Shown one piece after another: positions 51,584-64,000 of a stretch of 64,000 bases of DNA (positions within the stretch are counted from its first letter, which is position 1; each line of letters begins with the position of its first letter). The position numbers and the translations under genes were made by a program. The notes beneath the pieces were generated by a model. The model saw only the letters and a list, made by a program, of their open reading frames with translations. It searched no databases and was not told the origin of the DNA. Source of the stretch: Allodiplogaster sudhausi (Eukaryota > Nematoda > Chromadorea > Rhabditida > Diplogasteridae); NCBI GenBank assembly GCA_945643635.1, contig CALZFC010000009.1:4383501-4447500 (forward strand), written 5' to 3'.

Positions 51584-53600
51584 CATCATAGTATCTCTCT
51601 CAATCTCTCCCGTCCCTTCTCTCCCTGCCTACTGTGCTCTGCTCAATCGATAGTCTGTGGTTGCGTATGCCTTGCTAGTAAAGCTGCTCACACTCCTCCT
51701 CGATTAGGCCTGCTTCCATCTTCGTCTCTTTCTTCCTCCATTCCCTGACCAGGTAGTCTTCCTTCTTGTGCCAGTGCCCATGGCTTCACCCCTCGGGTTG
51801 TTTACACACACTCTGTCTTCCAGGTTCACTTTCACTCTCTCTTCCAAGTCATGTTCTCTGACTCTCTCTCTCTCTCTCTCTCTCATGCCTTGTCCTCTCC
51901 CTACATTTACAACTTTGCGCAAGGCGTGTCCATACTTTGTCTGCATCTTTTCATCTTTCTCTCACTCTCTTTCTCTCTCTCTTTCTCTCTCACTCTGTCT
52001 TCTTCACTTTCCGTCCCTCCTTCTCGCTACGTTTCTCTATATCAGCATTAAACAAGAGCACACTCGCCACTACAGACATTTATAAAGCGCACTTTCTCAT
52101 ACAAATGCGTACTCATACCCTTCCGTTGCTGCCTTTATCCGCTGCATTCGTTCTCTACCCCATTTACCTGCTTCTCTCAGAGTTTGTGTCATTTCTAATT
52201 TCGTTCAATCTTTCTCTTTTTCTCTTCATCGCTCACTATTTCCACGCATAAACTTTAGTGTATTTGAATCCACTAGTGCAGCCCAATGTATATTTTACGT
52301 TATACATAAGCGCGTTCAAATTTTGAATGTTCTTCACAGCCCTTCTTCCTCTCTTCGGCTAATGTTGCGTCTTCGTTTTTTTCTAATTTTTTGATAGAGA
52401 GGTGAGAAGGTGATAGACATGAAGCAAAAAATAACAAGGCGACAGCGATTGAGAGCACGCGTTGCCTGCTGTCAATTCATGTCTGCGAGGCTTCTTCGTC
52501 TCCGTTGCTTCTCTCGAATTGCCTCATTTCGATCTGTCCGTTCGCAATGTCTAGTTTGGTTCCGCGATCAAACGAACAAGGGTAAACAAGCTGGCAAAAA
52601 ACGAAAGCAGAAACAATAACAGTGAAGATCTACCAGAGAAGCATTATTTGTGATGCAGCAAATGGATTTTTTCGTTCTCGATTCATATGCATTTTGTTGA
52701 CATTTGAATGCGTCAGCTTCACTCGACGAAGCATAAACAAGGAATAATGCAGATTTCAGGTTTTTTTTTGCTTTCTCTAGAAATCATAATTTGGGTCCAG
52801 CTTTATATTCAAAATAAAACCATTCCGCATATTGTAACCTAACAACGTTATTTGCCAAAGATATTTGTTGCATCTTGAGAGACCGACAAGTGAAGGAATG
52901 ATCTTTATCCGGGACAGACATCACAGATTCGTTAACTATTTACCCTTCCAAAGATGATGTCCGCTCTTGGTTAACGGATTATTTCGTTAATATGTATATT
53001 TTATCTCGTATCTATTCGAGTCTCTTCTTTGCGCCTCAGGCATACGTTTTTCTAACATTCTAAATTATCGCTCCCCTAATCCAAACGGGATATTTGTGTC
53101 ACCGCATCATCAGTGGAAATTTTTTCAATATCTCTTGTCTTGAATTCGCATAAGCAAATACACTCTCTCTCAATTTGCGCCAGATTTTTTATACTCTCTC
53201 TTTCCTCTCCCTTTCACCTTCCCTCGCTCTCACTCTCTTTGCCTGTCTGCAAAGTTGTTTCTTTTTTCACTTGTCGGCGCTTCACCTTGTCCAGAACTAT
53301 TCTTTAAACGATGCTCGAACATCAAATCTTATGCCACGATGATTCTGGCACGTCTAATTGTGCCTTCTGCTTTTTAACGAAATAATTGAATCACTAGTTT
53401 CGGACATCTAGTGAATCTCTTTCAAATACAAGCGACCGAATTCCCCTGTGTTCGGATCTCAAATGCCATTTATTTCAAACGCAAATTCCTTGCCCATTTT
53501 AAATAGTTCGGCGTTCAATAGTTATGTCAGCTAAACATCGAGGAGTTTACCGCTCCGTTAATTGGTGTTACGATTTGATTGCCTTGCAGTTTGCGTGAAG
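47040..53600. repeat. CT/GA-rich interval upstream of the kinase, no genes seen
   Basis: Contains microsatellites at 47446-47480, 48155-48182, 49421-49515, 50791-50822, 50880-50910, 51330-51360 and 51545-51582. The long low-complexity ORFs are their translations. A frame open upstream of the kinase ATG with an acceptor near 47021 suggests a 5' UTR exon, so this interval may hold the kinase promoter and first intron. The 50290-50640 stretch is AT-rich with no signal I can name. Confidence 0.45.
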
Positions 53601-53675
53601 TGACACTTATCGCCCTCGAAGTGTCACTACTTTTCGAATATTTTCCTTGCAGCGCTGGCCGGGTGCTCCTCTTGC

Positions 53676-56600
53676 ATGGTGCTGCCACCGCCGCGGCTGC
53701 CGCCCGCAACGGATTTCTCCTCCGCGCCCGACATCCGCCGTGGCGGCATCGGCACGAGTGGCGGCCATTCTTTCTGGTTAGACATGACGTTTTCTTCTAA
53801 TTTTTTTCTAATCCATTTGCGAACTTCAATATGATAGCATTTACTTCTTGGTGAAGGAATTAATCATCCTTATCCTCAACCATTAGTTTTGGTTTTTGTT
53901 TTGTAAGCGGTGTCTTCTCTGCAAGTTTCTCCCCATTTGATATGATTGGAAAAATATCAAATCATCAATTCTTGGTTTAAATTTATCCAGTGTCTTAGAA
54001 TAATAAATAATTATAATGACTACTTTCTGTATAGCTTATCAAGTAACCCATACAAAACTTAAAGTGCTCAAGTTAGCAGCCACTTGTCAACTTTTGCCCT
54101 CGAGAGTTTTTTTCTGCTCGCGTTCCCCCTCCCTCTCCCTCGCTCATTCTCTATCATCCTTGCTCTCTCACTCTTTCACATTCTCTCGATCCCTCCCCGT
54201 CAAGTTCTGACAACCACAAAAGGCCTCTTGTATAGCCTCGTGGCCGTCTCGCTGGCCGGAAGTCATCGTGCGCGATTATAGCTGTCCGCCCCGCGACATG
54301 CAGACCTTTTTGGTAGTGAGAAAGTGCAGGCAGTACGAATGGCTCATTCAAAGGGAGGGAGAGAAAAAGAGAGAGCGAAAATAAGATGCCGAGAAGGAAG
54401 GACAGAATGGAAGAGAGTGAAGACATGCGCAAGGAGTGACGAAAAGAATGAGAAATAGCTGTGGCTGAGGAATGAGAGGAGAGCACGGAAAGGAAAGAGT
54501 ACCTCGTGCACAACTACTAATATCTTGAGAAGTAGTATATGAGACAAGCCGTGATGTCTAAATTGTATACACATAAGTGTATACAATTTACATATGTGGC
54601 TTATATTCATTTTTTGCCAAGCCAATGCTTACTTTCACCAAATGACCTGTTGGAAGAATAAAACAGCGAGAAAGAACGTTGCATGAATATTAAGAAGTGC
54701 TGCTGTTCGTATAGATGACAGAGAACCAGCCTCAGGCAGCACTACGCGACCGCGAGCGAGCGAGCGGGGAGGCAGCTGCCGCCGACGCTCTCTCCCTCGG
54801 CCGCCCTCTCCGACCAGGCGCATCATCGTCTGCAGCCCCTGCAGCCTCCGCAGGAAGCAGTCGTCGTGTTGCGGCCACACAAACGATCCTCGTGGCATCC
54901 TGAGAATGTGCAGCCGACTGCGCCAGGTTTAACAAAATTTTTATCTTTCTTCAATTTTTTAAAATAAGAACATATGTATGTATATATACATACATATGAA
55001 TAAGAAATAATTACATCTCACTCTCAGCTTTCTTGCACCTCGCTGCCATTCAGAAGGAACGGAGAACAGTAACGGCGACGGCAACTCCGTCCAGGTGCGT
55101 CGACTCGCCGTGGAGAACGCCTCACTACGAGCCGAGCTCGCCAAGAAGCAGGCGCTGATCGCCAAGCTCGAGCAGGAAATACTTCGCCTTCATCATATGA
55201 TGTCAGATATGAAAGTGGTCATGGAGAACGAATCATAACCGAAGCGAGCTAGATCAGGGGTGGAGAGACCACTGAGGCCTTTTTTAACACAAAGAGTTAG
55301 TTGCGAACAACAGGCTATCCCTTGCATTGAAGAACTAAGCATATATTTTATCGGTTAATGCTTTCATAGTGGCGTAGCTTCGCGAGAAAGCACAACATCG
55401 AATGACTCGCAATCACCGCCAGCGCGCCGTGTACGTTTCCTTCTCATCTACATATCTTAGAATTCGTCAATCATATTAACAGCTTTTTAAAACATCTATA
55501 TTATTATTTTAATTAAGATTCAGCTAGTTATTACGCCGAGCGTGTGCCCGCCTCCCACTCAGAATAAGCCACCGTTCGTGCCCAAAATTAAGATTCCGCA
55601 GGTATAAAAACAATTCCAATTCTTCATTCACATTTTTGGTTTAAATAAAATTGATTAAAGGAAATATACTAGTATCTTTATAAGTTTCTAATAATGGATT
55701 AGTTGAAGATCGTCTCTGATCGTCCTTCACGAAGCCGCGTCACGACCGCAGCGCGTGGCTCCAGCAATGGACGCCCGCGACCCGCAACGCGGCCGGGGCG
55801 CGTTACCGGCGATATTAGCTTGCCGGCGACTCTCCCTCATACGGTATCTTTTGAAATGCAGAAAATACCTATATTTTTTAAATTAAAAAATAAACACTAT
55901 TGTGATAAAAAATATTTAACGTGGGAGTAAATATTGTTTTCTTCCGAGCACAACAATTCAGGTTGATTCGCAAGAAGTGACGTCAACAACGAATCCTTTG
56001 AGTCGAGCAAGCGAGCCATCGACAGAGCCGTCGATACACAGCTCCGACTTCTATCGGAATCCATCTTCCATTCAAAGTAGCACGTTAGCCGAGACGACTC
56101 CGACAGCTCCGAGTGTCGCGCCTGACGACATTCCACCCTGGGTAGACAATTCTCAAAAATAGATTGATATTGTGTATGAATTTAAAAAAAAAAACATAAA
56201 AGAATGGCTAGTTTCGTCATTTGTTCTCGCCATTGACATTGCGAAATGACCATTCTGTCATTTCAGCTGTGCCTCCAACTCCGGCGGCCTGACTTCATCG
56301 CTCGCAGCGTTGCCAGACAGAAGGCGATTCAGTCGGCTGGCCAGCGTCGCCGATCGGTCAGATTCTAGCAGAAATCTTCTTTTTTTTTGCTATTTAATAT
56401 CGATGATTGTTTAAGTATTATTGAAATTAGTAAAATGTCGGTTCCATTGAGGTGTCGCAACTGCGTCGCGAGGCAGTGCGAGCGGTGATCGAAGGACGCG
56501 CCAGCCGCCTGGACGCGCCGGTTATCGGTTGCGACACGGGCGACGTCCAGGCATTTAGCGAGCGGGCCATTCGCGATGAGACAACCAAGTCAGAGAACAA

Positions 56601-56924
56601 TTTGCACAACTTTAGTTGAAGAGTTATGAATAAAGTAAAATAACAGGCAGGTGTATTGCCTAAAAGCATTTCATAGCGGTGGGTTTCTTCCAGACGATAC
56701 AGACAAACGGACGAATACCAGCGCTCGCTGCGTGGACATGGTGAAAAAGTGGAAGCAGCGACAAATCGCCTTCTCTCTAAGATTTACAGCGAGGTTTTGA
56801 ACGTTAAGACAAAATGCATACTTAAATTAATCAATATATTAATTAGTTTTAGTTTTAATTTGGACAAATTTTGCGTTAGTCTTCTTTCTTTTAGATCGTC
56901 TCCTATCGCCGTCAGCAACAATAG
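53676..56924 (+). CDS. Leucine-zipper protein with ALMS-motif-like C-terminus, 11 exons
   Basis: Exons 53676-53776, 54730-54926, 55054-55201, 55370-55430, 55518-55601, 55703-55843, 55962-56141, 56267-56356, 56452-56588, 56694-56793 and 56895-56924 join in phase to 422 residues. The N-terminus is Pro/Ala/Gln-rich. Residues about 114-147 form a short coiled coil (VRRLAVENASLRAELAKK, then LIAKLEQEILRLHH). The middle is Ser/Thr/Pro-rich and probably disordered. The C-terminus has RRPDFIARSVARQKAI (about 310-325), then an Arg/Glu helix with AFSERAIRDETTK and EKVEAATNRLLSKIYSE. Family knowledge: the ALMS motif of ALMS1 and CEP295 starts with a similar RPDFISRS segment and ends with a YKKxVTNxLL-type helix, and those proteins act at centrosomes and cilia. 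The identity is by resemblance. An acceptor (ccttgcag) lies 22 bp upstream of the start. Confidence 0.65.
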
Positions 56925-58150
56925 CATTCACCTTACCTTCTACACTAGCAAGAAATGTCATACTGATAAAAGAGTATTGAGCTGCCGTATGATTACGTAC
57001 TAAACTCTTTCTAGCAGAATACTTTGTTTAAGATTTGTGATGCCTTTCCTCTCATGTACAATGATGATAATTAATTCATCGTTTGCAGTGCATTTTCTTC
57101 TTCATCTGTTTTCTGAATCGTTTAAAGCATTAGATGTTAAGGAATTTCGTGACTTTTGTATGCGACAATTGAAAACGAGATATTGGAGAGTTCATTTTTC
57201 TTGTCAGTTGGAAAAATTGTGAAATTTTTGCTAAAAATTAAGTTGAAGCTTTTGTATTTTGCTTCTACGAAAAGTCGTTTGAAATCAATGAAGTCTTTGC
57301 CGTCTGAATCCTTAAATACATAGTTTTTCAACGGCCCGTTTAATATAATAATGTACTTTTGCAAACTTACCTTCATGATTTTCCTTTTAATGATAATAAC
57401 ATAATCAAAATATTTTTGTCTTTCAAAGTGACCTGTGTACATATATTTTGCATTGCATCACTAAAAATAGTTTCTTACTAGCTTTCTTGATGCATGCATT
57501 TCTGAATATGCGCTTCGTTAAACTTCTGTGCTTTTTGCGTAATTTATTGATGTCGATTTTGTGTAAACATTGCTCAATAACAGAAGTAAAAGTATCACCA
57601 ATAAAACTGTAATGGTTGATTCCATAAAAACACAAATTCTGCATATTCATCCACATTTTCTCGAATCTTACTTTACTTTCTGAAACTCTATTTTTCACCC
57701 CCTTGATCTCCTTTCCCATCATGTTCCTCCCTCAAGCTTTCTTTCTCCACTATCTCTCTTTTTATTTCTCTCTTCCTCTTTATCCCTCTCTCTCCCTTTT
57801 AACTCCTGCTCTCTCTTTATCTCTCTCCCTCTCTTTATCTCATTCTCTCTCTCTCTCTTTCTGTCTTTATCACACTATCTCTCCCTCTTTATCCCTCACT
57901 ATCTTTATTTCTCTCCATCGAATTCTCTCTCTTTCGCTCTCATGGTGTTCATCATCCACCAATTCATTTTTCACTCCTCTGCCCACTTGAGCCGAGGAGA
58001 TGCGAAGTCCGCAATCAATCACTTCCAATACAGTAACTGTTGATGGACAAAGTGAGCAGCAGGAGCGACCATGAAATACTACTTGAGCGTGGTGCGAGGA
58101 CGCCGCACTACTCTCTGCGTGGGTGGTGGAGAAGAGAGAGAAAGAGATAC

Positions 58151-58189
<39 letters not shown>

Positions 58190-59364
58190 AGAGTCGTGAC
58201 GAGGGAGAGAGAGAGTGGAAAGAGGAAAGGGATCAGAAGAGAGACACATAAAAGTAAGCAGAGAAACAGAGGATAGAGGTACAGAGGAAGTAGACATGGG
58301 AGATGGTGGACTCGGCCGATTCGAATCATCCCAAGTGATATCGATAACATCACTGACTCACAGCGGAAGGAAGAGAAAGAAGGAACGAGGAAGGTCAAAA
58401 TAGGAGGGAATAAGGAGATCGAGAAAGTTCAACGTCCGTAATAAAATGTATTGACTACTGGGAACGCTTATTATGCATATAGGGTGAGGAAAGGGTTGAG
58501 TCTATTCCAAATTAATGCATTATCAATCACCGTCGAATCCAGCAAGGTAAAGTAATATTTTAAACGCCATGCGAAAAACTTAAGAGAACTCTTGAAAAAA
58601 TATGAATTTTGAGACGCGTTTTAGAAACCATCCACACCATATACCATTTTTCATGTTTAATTCTGTGGATGGTTAGGTTACCCTCAATGAAGGTAAATAC
58701 CCTTTTTGAAAAAGCCAAGTGAACGAATTTCAGTGAAAATGTCATGCAGATTTTAATAACGAACAAGAGCACAATACCTGGAAGCTTCTTCACAGTTTCT
58801 ACTTATTACTTCGTAACACCATTCCATCTTGGCGAATTTCTTTTAATAGAAAAATCATTTGAAAAGTATAATCACTCATGTGCAGAGTAATTTCAAATGT
58901 TTAGAATTTCTTAGAAAGAATAATTTATAATAATTTGTGTATATATCCCTCGACTATATTTCCTCTCCTGCCAAATCACATGGAGTCTCCGATCATGTGT
59001 ACTCTGTGTTTGATGGCGTATCGCTGATATCTTTCTTTCCTTTTCTTCATCTTCGCACTCTCTCCTTCTTTCTCTCTCATTCCCTCTTCCTCTCTTTTCC
59101 TTTTCTCCCTAATCTTTATCTCAGCTCAGACTACCTTCTATTTTCACTCTTCCTTCCATCGCCATCTCAAAGTCTCACTCTCATTCTTCCTTTCTCCATT
59201 GGACGGTTTCATCACAGCAAGTGAGATGGCCCGTTTAAAGTATGTATCATGGAGGACAGCGGAAGAGCGAAGAAGAGGACGGAGGGATGATGAGGACGAT
59301 CTCTCCTCTCTTTCTGTTTCTCCTCTCAATTATTCCCTATTTCTTCTCCCTCTCTTTCTCTCTT

Positions 59365-59398
<34 letters not shown>

Positions 59399-60323
59399 CC
59401 TCTTCTCTCAAAGCGCTATGAGAATGGACTGTGCCTTCTCCGGTGTAATACAGCCATGCCTCTCCTCCTGTCCATCTCCACTTTATCACATTTCGTATCC
59501 TTCGCTGTCGAGGAAAGAAAGCGATGCTTTTAGATGATCTCAGAGATTAAGTAAGAAGGCTTCCTTCTTTCAGCATAGAATATCAGATTAATACTTTTCC
59601 AGCTAATAAAGAAGCTAGAGAAAATGTCAGTATTCTGAGGTGAAGTATAGAAAGCAGAGATTCACTGTTCCATTCCCCCAACTTCTTTAGCAACCACCTC
59701 CTCGCCCTCGCTCCCTTGGTCACATCCTTCTTCTGCGATTGCGGTAGTACGACTTTGTTCAGCAATCCTCTTGGTTCTCTTCCTCCTCCGCTCATCCCTA
59801 CTCGGACTTACTTGGCCCAATTCAAAGCATCAGTAAGAGTGATAACACGGCGTAACTTCCAGTGATTTCTCTTCTTCCTCTATCCCTCTGACCTCGCCCC
59901 TCTAGCCAAAGTGGGCCAGTCTCTCCCTCCTCGAGATTTGTACGCGCAAACTTCCCCTCTCTTACTTACCGTAACCTCCCACTGGCTCCGAGGAATTAAT
60001 ATACTTCTGGATTACTGTTCAAATGAATCTTATGAGTACGGTAATAGAAGAAACAGAAAGTTAGATTTATCTGTAATTGTGTAGACAGCACCGGCAACTG
60101 CCAGCGACAATCTGACAGGAATCGAACGAGGATGCATCAAGAGAAAAGTATAGAAAAAGGAATCGCAGTGCTTTCTTTTTAATTCATAATATGCGCTTCG
60201 ATAGGTCGTACCTCGTCTAATGTGATTATTCCAGTGGGAAAGGAGAGTGAAAAAAAAATACAGAAAACAGTGGGAAAAAAGAAAATTCTAAGAGCAATAT
60301 AATTATTATTCAGAATGATGAAT

Positions 60324-60362
<39 letters not shown>

Positions 60363-60780
60363 ATGCACATTTCTCATCAGGGATGACTAAGATTGAGGCA
60401 CAGTCGGTGGGGGGGGGGGGGGGGGAGGTAGCGGGAGCACAATGGCGGGAGTGGGCGGCGGACCTTTGCAATGAGAGACATTTATTTATGCAGGGTCGGG
60501 GAGAAAAGCAAGTATGGAAATAGATATTACTGCACTTAGAAAAAGCTTTGTAAACGGCTGTCTTAAAGGAGAAAATTAGTGAGAGGAGAATAATCGCGGT
60601 TGACCAGACATAATGTAGAAGCTAGAAACGAGCAGACTAATGCTTATTATGATTACTGTTCTGATGACTAATGGCAAGCCGGAAGCTCGCAAATGCGCAG
60701 TCAGCAAGTTGTAAAATAAAATAAAAGGATGACGACAATCTACGTATGTAAGGAGGGAGAAAGAGACACGTCTACACCGG
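56925..60780. other. Intergenic interval, no gene seen
   Basis: AT-rich at 56930-57700, then CT/GA tracts (57740-57960, 58130-58200, 59080-59170, 59340-59400, 60328-60360). A poly-G run lies at 60408-60426. No exon with splice support was found on either strand. Confidence 0.5.
60408..60426 (+). repeat. Poly-G run
   Basis: About 19 guanines with one interruption near the start. Shorter G runs occur at 41507-41517 and 46181-46194. Confidence 0.7.
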
Positions 60781-60788
60781 ATTCCTCC

Positions 60789-63224
60789 CTATTCGTCCTC
60801 GTCTTCTGTGTGGGCGCCGCCAGTGGCAGCGGCGACTTGGCGACTGGCGGCGACGAAGAGCGAGAGGGCGGCGTGGCGTTTGGCGCCCGCGTCCTCCGCC
60901 GCGCCCGTCGCTCCGCCAGGCAGATGCGTCTTTTTGTGGCGAAGCAAGTTGTCCTTCCTGTTGAATCTGGAACAAACGTTTTTATGCAATGAACATGCAT
61001 TTATTTAATTTTATATTTGAACTCCGTCTCTCTAAAGAAATCCCCGTTTTTCTGTAGTTACATAAGTGGCGAGAAGCCAAGTATACCAACAGGTGTGTAG
61101 AGAGTGATTGAAAAGTGAAGAGGGATAGAGAGACGGAGAGAGATGGAATAAGAAGGAGAATTCAGTTCGAGGCTGTTTGGGAGCGATGGGCTTGCTAGTA
61201 TCTCGCAGTCACTCCTAGCGCCTTCTATCTCGACCGCAACAGGGAAACGATCTGGAAACCGCTCTCATGTTCGCTGGACTCTCACCAAAGTCTAGTCACT
61301 TTTCTCCGTCTTTCGTCTTCTAACTCTCTCTACCCTGTTCTCCCTCTCACTCTCACCCTCGTGGTCTTTCTACCTTATTACGGTGAGTGACACTAAAATA
61401 TCCACCCCTCTCTCTCCCTCTCTCTCGGTTGATATCTTAATATGATTAGTGGGAAACACATATTCTCCATCTGCCTCCATACAGAGGAGAATGCGGGAAA
61501 GGAGGGATGGAGGACAGGAGAAGAAGAGATTTTAGGGAGATAAGGAATAGAGTCTGACAAGGACGGGTTCATCTCCTTCACTCTCCCTCTCCTCTTGATC
61601 GTCCATGTGACTTGAGCCATCCACCCGAATGAAGGAGGAGGCGTTCTCTGATATGACTCGAAGGGTTTACCGCAAAAGGGAATGCCTCCCATTGAAGACG
61701 ATCGGCAAGAGCAAAGAATGGCTCGGAAGAGAAGAGAAGGCCGACTCATTTCTCCTGGTCATTTTTTGCCTTTTGGATCTGATACCACACACCCAGCCAC
61801 CTTTTTGGTACTGTCCAACAACACAACGTTACAGGTTGAGAAGGAGACGGGTGCACGTGGAAAGAGGGAGAGAAAGAGGGAGCGAGACGAAGAGAGAGAG
61901 AGAGTAGAGAAAGTGATAGAGATGGAGAGAGAAAGAAGGCGTTGTGAATGAGCGAGGTTCGCTCTCTGGATGCATGATTCATCCAGCATGGGAATAGCGA
62001 TGACAACAAAAGAATGCTTCAATGGGACACAGATGCTTCAGGCCCTCCTTGAACTCCCCGGGAAGGTCGCACTTGCCAGGCCGGAAAGAGTGCAAAAGGA
62101 GAACAAACAACAAGAGAGCAACAACTCGTTGCTGATTTCCAAGGGGGAAGAACTGTTCGTAAATTTCTTATGAGTCCAACAAATGTGAATAAATAGAAAG
62201 AATGCAGTTGCTCCTCACCGCTTGCTGCAGTACGGGCAGGTATGAGGGCGCAGGCCGGTGTGGATGAACTGGTGCTTCTTTAGCAGAAACTTGTTCGCGA
62301 ATCGCTTGGCGCAGTTCTGGTGAGGGCAGACGAACGGTTTGTCTGCAATAATGTAAGATTGCAACAATTGACCTTATAAAAAGATGCTCTGTCCTCACTC
62401 TCCAACTCTTCCTTTCCCTCATTGGCCTTGTTTGTATAGGAAGCTAGATTGGTGGGTACGGTACTGAGGGAACGTAGAGAACACGACAAACACGAAGGAG
62501 ACAGAAATGCCGAACACTGGTACAGGTTCGCCGCCAGGAAGTCTCTACCCGTGTATGTCCTTTGGCAATACTGGATTTTCTTATCAGCTGCCAAGGGATC
62601 ACAGCAACCAGCTTGCTATTGTGAGATAATGTTGGGGGAAGATGAACCTGAGGTATCTGTCAGGGACCAGAAGCTAATGTAGATAAGGTAGGGAGGAGGG
62701 AAGCAGATGACAATGGGACATAAAGGAATGAAAGAGTGACAGCAAAAGAAGTTGAAAGTAACAATGCCTCCTAAATGTCTATCTCTAGTTTCCCCCCAGC
62801 ATTAAGCTTACAGGATATCAATTGGCTGTTTCTTACTTTGCTGACATGACATATGTACATATGTATGTATGTATGTAGGCTGCGCCTGCCAATCACAACA
62901 GAGTGCGCCCAAGGGGACAAAGTTAAAAAAGAGTAGGCTCTAGGAACCATTTTTTCTATTATACCCCTTTCCCTCTCTACATACATATTTAACTCACTCT
63001 CTCTCTCTCTCTCTATCTACCTCTCTATCTCTATCGTTCTCCGTTACTTACCCGCATCACTGTCAACATCAGCATCCTCCTTGGCATCGTCAGATGGCGA
63101 TGGAGAGGAGTCGTCGAGGTCGTCGAGGAGGTCGGAGTCCTCAGTAAGCCTCTGCAGCTGGCCGCTCATCGACTGGCCGACGTCCCCGCCACTTCCGAAG
63201 CAGGCCGCTTTCTCTCCCGTGGCA
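60789..63224 (-). CDS. C2H2 zinc-finger protein, 3' part of gene
   Basis: Exons 63224-63052, 62342-62219 and 60966-60789 join in phase. Exon one encodes an acidic linker (LTEDSDLLDDLDDSSPSPSD). Exon two gives a complete C2H2 finger, CPHQNCAKRFANKFLLKKHQ then FIH, the linker TGLRPHT, and the first half of a second finger, CPYCSKR. Exon three completes it with FNRKDNLLRHKKTH. A Gly/Ala-rich tail follows and ends HTEDEDE at 60789. Such proteins bind DNA as transcription factors. The 63224 acceptor needs two bases from an upstream exon, so the gene continues towards or past 64000. The second-finger split at the Arg codon and the gtaagt and gtgagg donors support the model. Subfamily not assigned. 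Confidence 0.8.
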
Positions 63225-64000
63225 CTGAAAAATAAGAGAGAGAGATAGACAGAGAGAGAGAGAGAGATTCTTAAATTGCCCCATTCTGATTTGTCGCTGC
63301 ATTCAAGAACAACAAGCTGCTTCGTCTAGATGATAAGATGCACACAATTTATAAGCTATTCCTTCTTGTTCATGATATCTTCTCACATTTTGTTCCCTTC
63401 TTCTTCATTCGCCAGTATGTATGAAAATATGATTCGCAATGGCACCGGAAGGGGTCATACAGAAGATGAAGAACACGGAATAGGAAGAAGCAGGAGGAAG
63501 AATAGAGAGATGGAAAAGGAGGAAGGGAGCGTGGTGAGATGAGAGAGAGAGAGGTGTGAAGACAAGAGAAGAGAGAATATCGAGAAGTGTTCGCATTTAC
63601 TGTCCTCCGACGCATCATTCGTCCTTTTCTTCGCCTCCTTTCCCCTCTGCTCGCCTTTTCTTTTTTCCTTTCCTCCATCTCATTCCTTCCTCTTTCTCTC
63701 TCTCTCCATCTCCCTTTCGCCATTCGCTTTCTAAGAACATTATCAACGGAAGACAAGAGGAGTAGCGGGCTCGAATTCGCAGAGGAGAGTGGAGGAAGAA
63801 GGTGTCAGGCAGAGCAAAGTGTTGGAATTGGATGTGGAGAAGATGCAAAATGTGTGGAAAGAGAGAGGAGCGCCCACATCAAATTCTCCTTCTCGCTCTC
63901 CGTGTCCTTTACACCCGCTACTGCTTCCTGTTATCAACAGAAGGCTAGTTCAGGGTGAGAGACAGAGTAAGAGAGAGAGGAACCAAATCAGAGAAGCAGA
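63225..64000. other. Upstream of the last visible zinc-finger exon
   Basis: GA/CT-rich sequence (63236-63270, 63538-63555, 63960-64000). This should be intron of the zinc-finger gene, but I see no further exon with convincing frame before the window ends. Confidence 0.4.

Overview
The window is animal nuclear DNA. Every convincing gene is split into short exons (40-260 nt) with GT-AG introns and some GC-AG introns. There are TATA boxes, AATAAA signals, class II DNA transposons, long foldback elements and very abundant (GA)n/(CT)n microsatellites. No prokaryotic operon, CRISPR array or plasmid feature is visible. The best guess is an invertebrate, perhaps a nematode. This rests on small secreted proteins with a KRQF processing motif, compact introns, and a divergent ionotropic receptor with a C-P-Y-P-G-W-C ligand-domain motif. 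The assignment is an inference and another ecdysozoan is possible.

Layout. 1-2.8 kb: minus-strand exons of a DENN-domain-like protein, with a 1.7 kb foldback element in its last intron. 3-6.6 kb: GA/CT-rich sequence without convincing genes. 6.6-10.7 kb: a short ORF and two neighbouring plus-strand secreted-peptide genes, each with its own TATA box. 13.5-15.9 kb: a plus-strand single-pass membrane protein gene and a minus-strand secreted protein gene, facing each other. 16.7-20.2 kb: a HARBI1-type transposase and minus-strand exons, one of them resembling ribosomal protein eS12. 20.3-23.4 kb: a composite, nested inverted-repeat element. 23.7-25.7 kb: a damaged ionotropic glutamate receptor-like gene. 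26.7-29.6 kb: a 2.8 kb foldback element whose two arms carry outward-facing tRNA-like A/B boxes.

29.7-47 kb: the best-supported gene, an SLK/STK10 (GCK-4-type) Ste20 kinase on the minus strand. It can be assembled as 28 exons whose phases all close, giving 1303 residues: kinase domain, Ser/Ala/Pro-rich linker, and the PKK coiled-coil tail. A foldback element and a complete-ended hAT transposon (8-bp target duplication) sit in its introns. 47-53.6 kb: mostly CT/GA-rich sequence.

53.7-56.9 kb: a plus-strand, 11-exon gene for a leucine-zipper protein whose C-terminus resembles the ALMS motif of centrosomal proteins. 57-60.8 kb: no gene seen. 60.8-63.2 kb: the 3' part of a minus-strand C2H2 zinc-finger gene that seems to start outside the window.

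The genes do not form one pathway. What links the window is repeated invasion by DNA transposons and foldback elements, mostly tolerated in introns. All exon models were built by eye from reading frame, splice dinucleotides and phase. None was checked against transcripts or databases.
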